Source: Bacteriovoracaceae bacterium (GTDB lineage Bacteria > Bdellovibrionota > Bacteriovoracia > Bacteriovoracales > Bacteriovoracaceae). Taken from it: a DNA stretch of 40,407 bases. This document shows, in pieces, positions 8,401 through 16,386 of this stretch. Position 1 is the stretch's first letter, and every line of letters begins with the position of its first letter. The notes beneath the pieces were generated by a model that made no database searches, was not told the DNA's origin, and saw only the letters and a program-made list of their open reading frames with translations. The translations under genes were made by a program, and so were the position numbers. The stretch spans positions 1 to 40,407 of the forward strand of contig JAIPEG010000022.1 of assembly GCA_021737405.1 (NCBI GenBank), written 5' to 3'.

Positions 8401-10445
8401 TTGCCCGCTTTGGAAAAAGTGTAAAAGCACAAAATGCAAGTGATCTTGTTAGCGAGTCAGACCTGGATACTATTGGCCTAGGGGCCCGCATAATTGGACG
8501 TCCCTATGCTTGGAGAGGCACAGACTCAATTCCGACAGACGCACAAACAAATCTCTCTCAAAATAACGTGACCTCTCTTTGTATTCCGGGAAGAGATAAT
8601 AATGACGATAATTTTTTAAGCAATCACTCTTCCATTCCAAATTCAGAAGCTCTTGGTGACCAATTTAATGGCATTGGCGTTACCCCGAGCCTAACTGATG
8701 GTGATGGAAGTCGGCTTGACTACCTATCAAGATGTTCTATTTTTGACGACGGGAATAATTATCTTTTTAAAAGTACCGCCGAGAGAAATTCAACCCTAAG
8801 CTCAAGTTCTATTAGTAAACTTGCAGCAAGGCAGGCCTTGAGTACGAACCTTCTCGATATTTTTGAATCCGATTTAATGACAGGTAACGAAATCATTAAA
8901 AATTATGAGGATGAATTTATTGATGAAATAGTACTTCAAGAAAATCGCTGCCTAAGGGCCCCTGGATCAACTTGTTTTTCCGCTTTAGATTGTGCCCCAA
9001 ATTCATTTATTGCTGATCAAGTTGCCAATCTAAATATTGAAGACCCTAATGTAACGGACAATATCAATAGATATGAAATAAAATTTTGGCAAGAAGAGCT
9101 TGTCTGTGCTCAAGATAAAGTGCCAGGTGCTACTGATTTTGATCTTGGTCAAAATCGTTGCTGTAGGGAATCAGACAAAATCCTTACGATTGGGACATCT
9201 TTAGTCAATAGTGATGGTACGAGTGGAAGGGATCTTGATTTTAGAAATATTCCCGGCGTGACGACTGATATTAACTCTACAACCAGAAACTCCCGTCTTT
9301 CGACGGTATGGGATCTCATTCAAACAAGTGACCCAAAGTATCCGCGTCTGAGAAGCGTCAGGACAGATGCTTGTGGAACTGGAGCATGTGGTGATCCTGA
9401 TATATTAGATAATCAATTTAATACTTTTTCAGAAATTGCGACTCGAACGTGTTGTAGTAAGAACTGGATTCGAAATTTTGATAAAGAAGAAAATGGCGGT
9501 GGTCATACTTGGGGTCCAAATAAAACCCAGCAAATTCCGAAAGAGACTTTTCGCTGTTACAACTATGCTCCTTGCGTAGATGGTCCAGATGGAGACCCAA
9601 CGGACTCCTGTGGTGATGATCCGGGAGATGGCTTTATTGGCTTTACCTGTAGTCATACGGATGAACCAGATGATCCCAATTGCCGAGCACGCCAGATTAC
9701 TGATCCAGAAGCAAAAGTCATTTTTGATTGGATGGAAACATTTGAACTCACTGGTATTGCCCAAGTAGCAATTAAAGGTGTTGATCACCCAGATATTACC
9801 TGCAAGGCCGACCCTAACGATCAGAGTGCCTCTATTATAGGCCTTCAAGGACCATCTGGACTCATTAACTCTACGCCACCCGTGAAGGAATACTCCGATT
9901 TAAAATTAAGTGCCGATGATATGACAAATTTTGATAGTACGATCAAAAAGGTTTTCAGTAAGGACCAGGTCACATGTTGCTTACCTGCTGGCACACAAAT
10001 GCCATCTGGGGCCAATCCAAGTGACTGTTGTACTGGTTTTATTGGCTCTGCAGGAAGTTGTCAGTTACCCCCTTACACTGATGTGTCTCTTTACTTAAAT
10101 CGCTATGTAAGCTCTGAAGCACAGGGGGAAGATGTATCGGCCTTTGATGCTAAAACGGGTTATCTAACCAGCCCGTTTGATGTTATTAGAATCGCGTGTA
10201 AGAAAAAACTTTGTGAATCAGGTTCTCTTGTAGAAGGTGTGGCCCTTAGTAATCTTAGAACGAGAGGTCACGAAAATAATGATAAACAAAAATTCCGTTT
10301 CCTTGATGGTGATGACGAAAGTAACACTCGTGATGGATTTGCTGAGCTTTATGACAGAGGCCTAAAGTGGAACACACATTACTATTGTAATGATCCAGAT
10401 TTAACCACGCCCATACCAGGCACTATTAACTGTAGTGACTTCTAA
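5457..10445 (+). CDS. Giant Cys-rich lipoprotein (1662 residues)
   Basis: I start at the ATG at 5457, which has AAGGAAG ten bases upstream and gives a clean lipoprotein signal: basic residues, a hydrophobic run, then LFAFSC with Cys30 as the lipidated residue. An upstream TTG at 5376 would bury that signal. After Cys30 comes a Ser/Thr/Asn-rich linker. Residues near 233 (CNTSSEC...DCC...C), near 868 (CETDSDC...C) and near 1171 (CFSALDC) are Cys modules of the C-x5-C type with an acidic residue before the second Cys; CC pairs recur near 1240, 1340 and 1506. A proline block (PPPPLPPPPL) lies near residue 590. The sequence is rich in Asp, Asn, Ser and Thr, as in surface-exposed adhesin-like proteins. 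No enzyme motif was found. It probably sits on the outer-membrane surface. Its stop overlaps that of uppP. Confidence 0.8.
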   Translation: MFKGLKGLSLYSLTKKLLAIFILGLFAFSCVQNQGTSTRRKSNQGASTDNTNPTPETPVFEGQANFLQNGSTKSTTTLTLAGDFATSLYLRGAQVDQFIKIENKNNVQCLLIPHTNTAIQKTLILAAFPRFFFNFTTNAQEYYYEVEPANTSNNATFCQQPGVLSTIGSDFVGTTPVYQLSDVCPNCSLSIILSDSLKLLTASGLSIPEVTLINLRIELRPETTVDVPSNLSCNTSSECQSKGFDCCSFGQCVKDKQVRSSVDQSSIDFQQALLDIQDNPGAVTNYPEFFHLCATNIPGDPDPTPRPDPAVGASERFLERKALFDCTTPTEGEMAICEEKYIDVQKTITNTGSNQFTTGADDRNFNTNYSGTSTLLPHSIFQVDYAGETLFTNGAIVKGMTIGPGGNNTGNDNLDDPQVINLTATPAASADNDNLTIKYKIDGSCKQISTFIAQCFKVYVQGENKGKVTDHFPASNEFLLPYYADANKTITVTVDDAQSLQFTNWNLIQTTPARIEFTGSSLAVFDTQVVKITFFVNLQNYQNVLLKKKAAKDTIKTICACGTLDCSLVPVEDSTGNVVDFKCFYPPPPLPPPPLQQTVLISAKTAPHRFYDKDGVYHESAEDSLTEQEGPEFLYTGSNLLRPNNVDNYIGFNEIYGSFTKKTSTALPAKEVRVVVGKTYDIFTDSGSYSSCFFCGTDYFSSLARIFPQNFLSNGGGYTPDLKENDPLATKNFRRDDLLFGRACFVPATMIPWTHATESSRSDQRQKRLAAQHFLFANGYQRDWYGFDYGSVIGSFDGVRWFSIGNQRRIQARSTKLFIAINSYYADFTDNTTFSVTVQDTSTVSGLGSFVTSDFVSDGAECQKEHVCETDSDCASKLGWDYSCESITNLSSSWPRFDSNGLEVPGVSDVVNLRNLFGQTTGSTKRCVYRGRGSMCNQDYTTSDTGTNYSGTAQPGLHACSNNNYCQPFIEGVAVTKFNNKIARFGKSVKAQNASDLVSESDLDTIGLGARIIGRPYAWRGTDSIPTDAQTNLSQNNVTSLCIPGRDNNDDNFLSNHSSIPNSEALGDQFNGIGVTPSLTDGDGSRLDYLSRCSIFDDGNNYLFKSTAERNSTLSSSSISKLAARQALSTNLLDIFESDLMTGNEIIKNYEDEFIDEIVLQENRCLRAPGSTCFSALDCAPNSFIADQVANLNIEDPNVTDNINRYEIKFWQEELVCAQDKVPGATDFDLGQNRCCRESDKILTIGTSLVNSDGTSGRDLDFRNIPGVTTDINSTTRNSRLSTVWDLIQTSDPKYPRLRSVRTDACGTGACGDPDILDNQFNTFSEIATRTCCSKNWIRNFDKEENGGGHTWGPNKTQQIPKETFRCYNYAPCVDGPDGDPTDSCGDDPGDGFIGFTCSHTDEPDDPNCRARQITDPEAKVIFDWMETFELTGIAQVAIKGVDHPDITCKADPNDQSASIIGLQGPSGLINSTPPVKEYSDLKLSADDMTNFDSTIKKVFSKDQVTCCLPAGTQMPSGANPSDCCTGFIGSAGSCQLPPYTDVSLYLNRYVSSEAQGEDVSAFDAKTGYLTSPFDVIRIACKKKLCESGSLVEGVALSNLRTRGHENNDKQKFRFLDGDDESNTRDGFAELYDRGLKWNTHYYCNDPDLTTPIPGTINCSDF

Positions 10446-11239
10446 CTATAGATGAAGATCAAAAGTGCCAAAATGAGTCGATAAAGACTAAAGAGCCACA
10501 ACCCCATTTTCTTGATAAATTTCAAGAAGTAATGAATCGTGAATAAACCCGTCCCAAATGAGATGATTATCCCAATTAGACAAGTTGATAAACTAAAGGA
10601 CTCTCCCCCACTTATTAACACAGGTAATTTATAGAAAAATCCTGCCATAATAATGGGTAGTGAGAGAAGAAAACTAAAGCGAGTGGCCTCTTCCCTGCCA
10701 AGACCTATAAAGCGAGAAATTGTTAGGGTTCCCCCACTTCGACTCACTCCTGGAAAAATCGCCAAGGCCTGAAAGGTGCCAATAAGTGTTGAGCGCCACC
10801 ACTGAAAATCTTCCATTTGCCCCTTTTCTTCATCTCGACAAAAGGCATCGGCAAAGAACATAAAGAACCCAAATAGAGCTAAGTTGAGGGCAATCATCAT
10901 GGGGTTTCTTCCATACATTTTTGAAAAGTCTTTTAAAAGAAGAACCAAAATAAAAGTCACCATGGTCGCAAGAACCATGTTGATAGAGACAAAACTCTTT
11001 GGTTTGTTTTTCTTAAAGATAAAGGCAAGAAGATCATTTATGAGTGTGCGAATATCTCGATAGAAATAAAGAATAATAGAAAAGGCAGTTCCAACATGCA
11101 TCGACAAATCAAAAATAACACCGGGGTCTTTAATATTAAGAATATGGGGCAGTAAGGCCAAATGACCACTAGAGCTCACGGGTAGGAACTCCGTAAGTCC
11201 TTGAAGTATCCCATAAATTACTGCTGACAATTCACTCAT
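10442..11239 (-). CDS. uppP: Undecaprenyl-diphosphatase UppP (BacA)
   Basis: A 265-residue polytopic membrane protein of the BacA/UppP family. It dephosphorylates undecaprenyl diphosphate on the outer face of the inner membrane so the lipid carrier of peptidoglycan synthesis can be reused. The two family signatures are present: EFLPVSSSGH at residues 17-26, with the catalytic Glu and the Ser-rich loop, and PGVSRSGGT at 163-171, with the conserved Arg. Several hydrophobic helices fill the rest. The length is normal for the family. It lies 14 bases downstream of the RDD-like membrane protein gene and probably shares its transcript. Its stop codon overlaps that of the convergent giant lipoprotein gene in CTAA. 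Confidence 0.95.
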   Translation of the reverse strand: MSELSAVIYGILQGLTEFLPVSSSGHLALLPHILNIKDPGVIFDLSMHVGTAFSIILYFYRDIRTLINDLLAFIFKKNKPKSFVSINMVLATMVTFILVLLLKDFSKMYGRNPMMIALNLALFGFFMFFADAFCRDEEKGQMEDFQWWRSTLIGTFQALAIFPGVSRSGGTLTISRFIGLGREEATRFSFLLSLPIIMAGFFYKLPVLISGGESFSLSTCLIGIIISFGTGLFTIHYFLKFIKKMGLWLFSLYRLILALLIFIYS

Positions 11240-11253
11240 TCATTTCTACCTAA

Positions 11254-12915
11254 CTAAATATTAAAGTAATTCTTATCTTGGGCCTGAAAGGAAGACCATA
11301 GTTCTTTCCATTGGTTTAAAAAGAGCGCTGAAAAGTTCTTCTTCTTTCCTTCATTCTTAACTTTTATGATGCTACTTAAGCGAATGATATTGTAGCGAAG
11401 GCCTTCGATCATGGCTTTATCCTCGCTTTGAATGGCCTTTCTGCATTTTTGATAATAATAGCGATAGAGAAATTCCTCCAAGATCTCTTGGGTCGGTTGC
11501 TCGAAAGATTGATTGGCAAGAAGATCAATCGCATAAAAAGGCGTAACCTCTGCTTCAAGTCGAGGTCTTTTGAAGAAGTCATAGTAATCAAAGAACCACT
11601 CTCCATTGGCCAAAAAGGATTCTCTAAATCCTTTTGAACTTAAAGCGCCTGGCAAAGACTTATCCCAGCCCATCTCTAGCGTAAAAGAGTTGTGTGTTCC
11701 TATTGGAATATAAGTGCTAACAACTTGCTTATTAAAAGGAATATCATCGCTAAAAGTTTGCCTAAAACTTAGAAAGTCCATATTTCCCATTGTGATCATA
11801 TCCACTTCTGGGTGCACACCAGGTTTGCTAAGGGAGATCAAAGCATTCCTAACTTCAATAAAGCCTCTCAAAAAAGGCCCATAGGTTAGGATATGGCCTA
11901 CAATATTTCCCATACCGAGCTCAAAACTCGCTTTAATGAGATTCTTAATATCATCTTTTATCATAGGGTTCATGAGGGATCGATTTTCATTAAATGTTGA
12001 AAAAGGCTTTTCTGCAAAGCCTGCTCTCTCTGAATGAATGGCTTGGTGAAGAGCCGGAAAAGATTTTCTAAAAAAGGGATTCCCCCGCTCTCCTCTTTTG
12101 AGAAGGTCGAGTAAGTAAATCTTTAAACCTACTTTTAATTCACCCGTCGTTTTATTAGCGTGATCATATATTAAAAGATAAGGGCTTAAGCGCTTCTTCT
12201 TTTTAACTTTAACAAATTCAAAATCGGGAAATAAACTGAAACGACCATTATCAAGAGATGAGAAGGTTTTTAATTTAAACTTCTCACTGCCATAACTTGT
12301 AAACTTACTAAAATCGTCCCCCGCCTTTAAACCCTCTTTCTCTATGTTCTCAAAACTGACGATCAGACCATCAATAAGGGTAAGGTCTTTAAATAAAGGT
12401 CCTGAGAAACTAAATAAAATCGTCAAAGGCAAGAAGAAATAAAGACGCCAATCTTTCTTTCGTCCTCTGTAAACAAGCTTAGAGCCAATTAAGTCCTCTT
12501 TAAGAGTTACCTTATTAAAAAGAAGGGGAAGATCAAAAACCAAAAAAGGTCCCATTACAGAGTCGATCATGACTCGAGCACCACCACCTAGGCGTTGCCA
12601 CCACCAAGGTCCGGTTGAAGTGAGACCGGCCAAATGTTCAAAGAAGCTAACGCCAAAAATGAATGTATGGATAAAGCGCAAGATCATTGTCATCAAATGC
12701 CAAAAGATAAGAAAACCAACCAACTCGGGGGAAAACCCAAGGGCCAAGGCGATGGGTTTAATTGATTCAATCAGTCTATCTTCAAAAAAAGCAATCGTTG
12801 GAAAAGAGAGTAAAAAGAAGGAAAGCAGATGAGCAAGGCCTAAGTCCCCAGTAAACGCCAAAAAACGTATCCAGGGCCTTGCTAAATTTGTCTTTTTACT
12901 CGCATTTTTTGACAT
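11254..12915 (-). CDS. RDD-like integral membrane protein with large soluble domain
   Basis: A 553-residue protein from the ATG at 12915; a TTG at 12927 is possible but its nearest AAGGG is only one base away. The first 180 residues have about four hydrophobic segments. The arrangement PWIRFLAFTGDLGL and, after a second helix, FGVSFFEHLAGL...WWWQRLGG resembles the RDD membrane domain (Arg and Asp in the first helix, a G-x-S-x-x-x-x-L-x-G-L loop before an Arg); I call this RDD-like on pattern alone. Residues from about 190 on are a long, charged, non-membrane region with aromatic-rich stretches and no motif I recognise. It precedes uppP by 14 bases, which may point to an envelope role. Confidence 0.65.
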   Translation of the reverse strand: MSKNASKKTNLARPWIRFLAFTGDLGLAHLLSFFLLSFPTIAFFEDRLIESIKPIALALGFSPELVGFLIFWHLMTMILRFIHTFIFGVSFFEHLAGLTSTGPWWWQRLGGGARVMIDSVMGPFLVFDLPLLFNKVTLKEDLIGSKLVYRGRKKDWRLYFFLPLTILFSFSGPLFKDLTLIDGLIVSFENIEKEGLKAGDDFSKFTSYGSEKFKLKTFSSLDNGRFSLFPDFEFVKVKKKKRLSPYLLIYDHANKTTGELKVGLKIYLLDLLKRGERGNPFFRKSFPALHQAIHSERAGFAEKPFSTFNENRSLMNPMIKDDIKNLIKASFELGMGNIVGHILTYGPFLRGFIEVRNALISLSKPGVHPEVDMITMGNMDFLSFRQTFSDDIPFNKQVVSTYIPIGTHNSFTLEMGWDKSLPGALSSKGFRESFLANGEWFFDYYDFFKRPRLEAEVTPFYAIDLLANQSFEQPTQEILEEFLYRYYYQKCRKAIQSEDKAMIEGLRYNIIRLSSIIKVKNEGKKKNFSALFLNQWKELWSSFQAQDKNYFNI

Positions 12916-13099
12916 ACGTCTTTTCAAGCCCTTGGCCGAATCAGTTGCCCAATTGACTACTTAGAGAGGCACTTCATCAAAATTGATGATAATTCCTTCA
13001 TGTGGCAAACCTATTGAAATCCTTAGATCTATTGTACGGAAATCCCCTCATTTGCCAATAATTCACAAAACTTTAGCCTTTTAGCCCGAGTTTTTGGGT

Positions 13100-13117
13100 C
13101 TTCTATTACAATAGAAG
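13100..13117. promoter_or_regulatory. 18-bp perfect inverted repeat, possible operator
   Basis: CTTCTATT, two bases, AATAGAAG. This exact interrupted palindrome sits 60 bases before the 1058-residue secreted protein gene and just upstream of its sigma-28-like box, a position suited to a regulator-binding site. There is no T-run, so it is not a terminator. The regulator is unknown. Confidence 0.35.
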
Positions 13118-13130
13118 TACGCGAAAAGCT

Positions 13131-13157
13131 TAATATTACTGCTGGTTAGACCGAAAA
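13131..13157 (+). promoter_or_regulatory. Candidate sigma-28-type promoter
   Basis: TAAT (13131-13134), 15 bases, ACCGAAAA (13150-13157), ending 19 bases before the ATG at 13177. The run GACCGA followed by A-rich sequence and GT resembles the box upstream of the giant lipoprotein. The -35 half is imperfect. The rest of the 261-base divergent gap (12916-13176) has no gene. Confidence 0.35.
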
Positions 13158-13176
13158 AGTAGAAGGTAGAAGTGCT

Positions 13177-16100
13177 ATGAAGAGGATAAAAATGGAACCA
13201 AGCTTAACGCCTAAGTCCCCGAGAAAGAGACCTCCAAAAGGTCTGTTAGGTAGATTAGTAAAAGCAACAACAGTGCACGCACTTTGCTTTGCTCTTATCT
13301 ACACACCTGCGGTACAGGCACAAGAACTCATGCAAGCCATTGGTGGAGCAATGCAAATTGTTAGAGGTGGCTTTCAACAGGCAATTCAACAACAACAGGC
13401 CGCAATTGCCCAAGCACAACTTCAACAACAAATGGCCTCATTACAACCACAACCTGTTCCTTCAAAATATCATCCACAGTGTGCTGTATCAAAAGCAGTA
13501 ACAGATTTTCCTGTGGGAGCTTGTTCAAACCCAATTACCGATGAAGCAGGCCAAGCTCAAGCTGCGGCCTTTAGAGAGTTAGCAGTTAGTTACGACTCTT
13601 TTTTTCAAAATCTCTTGGCCGAAAGTCAAAATGGCGGTCAAGCAATTGGTGTTCAATGTATTGCTGAAGAAAACAAAAAGGCCGAAGCTAAACTTCAAGA
13701 CAGAATCAATTCACTTCAAGCAATCATTAACCAAGTAAAAATGGAATCTCAGGTCTTTGAACAAAATCAACAAAAGATAAAAGAGGAAATGGATAAGAAT
13801 AGAGATATTCTCTATGGAAATAAATCAAGAAACCAAACAACTCTTAATACCAATTTTTTAGCTGAGTTCACCCCAAGCTGTCAGACTTTTTATAAGAATA
13901 CAGGACAAACAACTATTCTTGGTAAAGGATTTGCAGGCCTTAGAGACAACTCGGAGGCCATGAAGAATCAGGCCGGCACTTTTATTAATAATCAAACGAG
14001 TTACGTTGAAGATATTAACAATCAATTAAAGGCCGTAAGAGATCAGATTAAAAAAGATGGTCTCTCTGTAGCAAGTCCACAAGCTATAGAGAATATTCTA
14101 AAGATCAACGGTAAAACCTTTGATTTTGGCTCGTCTAAGGTTGTGATTGATGCCACTATTCAGAACTTTTCAAGTGACTTTGCCATTATTCAGAGAGATT
14201 TGGCCGCTGTTGGCTTTAATGTCGATCAAACGGACCTCAATGGTGACTTCAATGAGAGAATGTCCCGCTTTTCTAAAGGCGCCGGAGAATTCTTCAGAAA
14301 AGAGGCCGTTGCTAGTTGTGTAAATGGTGAGGGTGACACGGGAATTGGTATCAGCACTCAGCAAATTCTTCAGGGACTAAGACACCGAACGGCCTCAGGC
14401 TCTTCTACGACATTGTCTTCTTACCGCACGGCCCTACAAAACATTTTAAACTCTGATGCTTTTATTAATGACAAAATGGCCGCCATACAAAGACTTGATC
14501 AGCGCTATGGTGTGGGTGATATTTTCGTTCAGGTTCAAGGAGCAGATGCTCAAACTCGCTCTGTTACTCCTTATGGCCTTTACAAACAACAAATTGAAAT
14601 CTGTAAGGCCCGTATCGAGCAAGATGATACCTTCTCTACGAGTGAAGGTTTGAGAAAAAAAGGTGGCTCAGTTTCAGAGAGAATCGCAGATGCTGAACGA
14701 GCACTTAAGAAGGCCATTAATCTAGAGAAGAATTTTTCAAACGAACTGACTAGCGCCATTTTTAACCGAGTTGTTAATTGTAAAGGCATTCAAAAATCAG
14801 AAGAAAAATGTATGCCAGGACAAAATGGTAGTCTTCCAGCACTCAACACGGCAGATGATAAATTTTGTATCCAACATGCTTCAACCTGTGCCAATCAGGC
14901 AAGAAACTGTTATATCGAAACTGATACCATTGTTAAGAATAAGCAGCAGGCCATGAGCACCATGGCAGCAGAATATAATGCAAGAGTGAGTGGCCTCATC
15001 GCCAAGCAACAATTTTTTCTCAAACAAGTCGTTGGTGAAGTCATTCAAAGTGCTGAATTACTAAAGCAATTCATCCCTGGATCAAAGTACGCCTTTCCTG
15101 CTGATCTCTTCGTAAAGATGCCCCAAGAAAAAATAGATCCAGAATATGGTGTGGCGATTGCTGGTGACTTAAATAATATTGATGAACTTACAAAAGACTT
15201 ACCTAGAAAATTGGGTGATTTACAAAAACTTCTAAGAGACCAAAAAGACCTCGTTAGAAACGAGCTCGCGAGCTATCTTGCCGCTCAAAAGGCAGGCATG
15301 AATAAGGACAAGGGAAAATGGGATAAATTAAAGGGAGAATGTGAGGCCGCTATCAATGCCTTCAATACCTCTATTGCCCAAGGTAACCAACAAAGCCAAG
15401 AGGCCTTCGGTAAATCCCAGGCCTTCTGTCAAAAATATAATGCCGCAGCAGCCGCTGCTTCAAGTAGTTCCAACCCTGCAGCAGGTTGTGGCGTTGCCGA
15501 TGATCTCGCCAGCGAAGCTTTTGAAGTCGCTGCGGGTCTTGCAAATCCAACCGCCGTTCGCCAGGCCGCACTTGAATTTCAACAGCACTGCCAACAAGCG
15601 AATAATGAAGGTGAAGAGCGGGAAGAGCGCTCTTCCGTTGAGGAAGACTTTGATTTACTCATCGGCGCCTGTAATGACAGTGGAAGCACGGAAACACTTC
15701 TTGAAGACCTAAGGGCCAGCGCTGAGAGAAATATTCCCTCAAGCTTATCAAGTAGTGATCGAGACATTGTAGAGAGAATGATTAATGGAGAAAATTCTCG
15801 TGAACTTGCGGGCTCTTTGCCACCAAGCTTTCAAAGCAGTCCTTTTTATCGCAATGTGGTTAGACCCTTGTCCCGTATTGGAACAGATGGAAGTGTAACT
15901 GTTGCCTCTTTGGATGCGGCACTTATTACGAGACTTACGGAGGCGAGCTTTGAGTATCCATCAGATGTAAGTAGCCCTCCGGCCATAAGTACTTTCTCTG
16001 CTGAGAGAACAGAAAATCTTTGCGATGGTATCAATTCTTTAAGAGTTCGCGAAGGCCTAAGATTAGCTGGTGAGGAAAATGCAACGGATAGAAGCGCTAA

Positions 16101-16353
16101 GTTTTTAGAAGGGTATCAAAACAATACCCCATCAGGCTTGCCAGAAAATGTCAGAACCATCGCAAGTATTGTGAGCGATATCAATCGCCAGACAACTCAA
16201 AGTCAGTCAGGGCGAATTGGTGAAAATATGAATGCTGTTCCTTGTATGGCACAGCAAGGCGCCAATGGTGCCAATGGATTTGATTTGAATGGATTTGATC
16301 AAGGCTTTTTAGGAGCTGCAGGGGCCGGTGTCCTAAATGCATTAGGTCTTTAA
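13177..16353 (+). CDS. Large secreted coiled-coil protein (1058 residues)
   Basis: The N-terminus is long and basic (about 30 residues with many Lys/Arg/Pro), followed by a hydrophobic stretch ending AVQAQ near residue 49, an extended Sec-type signal peptide. Residues 50-90 are Gln/Ala-rich (QQQQAAIAQAQLQQQ). Long heptad-like helices are likely around 150-210 and 660-760, with dispersed cysteines (for example CKGIQKSEEKC, CIQHASTC). The C-terminal 30 residues are Gly/Asn/Ala-rich and hydrophobic at the very end. No catalytic motif or known domain was seen. A GAAGG ribosome-binding site precedes the ATG, though slightly far. It leads a probable operon with the thermolysin-like lipoprotein (33-base gap) and the anchored protein after it. 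Confidence 0.75.
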   Translation: MKRIKMEPSLTPKSPRKRPPKGLLGRLVKATTVHALCFALIYTPAVQAQELMQAIGGAMQIVRGGFQQAIQQQQAAIAQAQLQQQMASLQPQPVPSKYHPQCAVSKAVTDFPVGACSNPITDEAGQAQAAAFRELAVSYDSFFQNLLAESQNGGQAIGVQCIAEENKKAEAKLQDRINSLQAIINQVKMESQVFEQNQQKIKEEMDKNRDILYGNKSRNQTTLNTNFLAEFTPSCQTFYKNTGQTTILGKGFAGLRDNSEAMKNQAGTFINNQTSYVEDINNQLKAVRDQIKKDGLSVASPQAIENILKINGKTFDFGSSKVVIDATIQNFSSDFAIIQRDLAAVGFNVDQTDLNGDFNERMSRFSKGAGEFFRKEAVASCVNGEGDTGIGISTQQILQGLRHRTASGSSTTLSSYRTALQNILNSDAFINDKMAAIQRLDQRYGVGDIFVQVQGADAQTRSVTPYGLYKQQIEICKARIEQDDTFSTSEGLRKKGGSVSERIADAERALKKAINLEKNFSNELTSAIFNRVVNCKGIQKSEEKCMPGQNGSLPALNTADDKFCIQHASTCANQARNCYIETDTIVKNKQQAMSTMAAEYNARVSGLIAKQQFFLKQVVGEVIQSAELLKQFIPGSKYAFPADLFVKMPQEKIDPEYGVAIAGDLNNIDELTKDLPRKLGDLQKLLRDQKDLVRNELASYLAAQKAGMNKDKGKWDKLKGECEAAINAFNTSIAQGNQQSQEAFGKSQAFCQKYNAAAAAASSSSNPAAGCGVADDLASEAFEVAAGLANPTAVRQAALEFQQHCQQANNEGEEREERSSVEEDFDLLIGACNDSGSTETLLEDLRASAERNIPSSLSSSDRDIVERMINGENSRELAGSLPPSFQSSPFYRNVVRPLSRIGTDGSVTVASLDAALITRLTEASFEYPSDVSSPPAISTFSAERTENLCDGINSLRVREGLRLAGEENATDRSAKFLEGYQNNTPSGLPENVRTIASIVSDINRQTTQSQSGRIGENMNAVPCMAQQGANGANGFDLNGFDQGFLGAAGAGVLNALGL

Positions 16354-16386
16354 ATAAAATAACAAAGCTACAGGAGTCAGCTTAAT

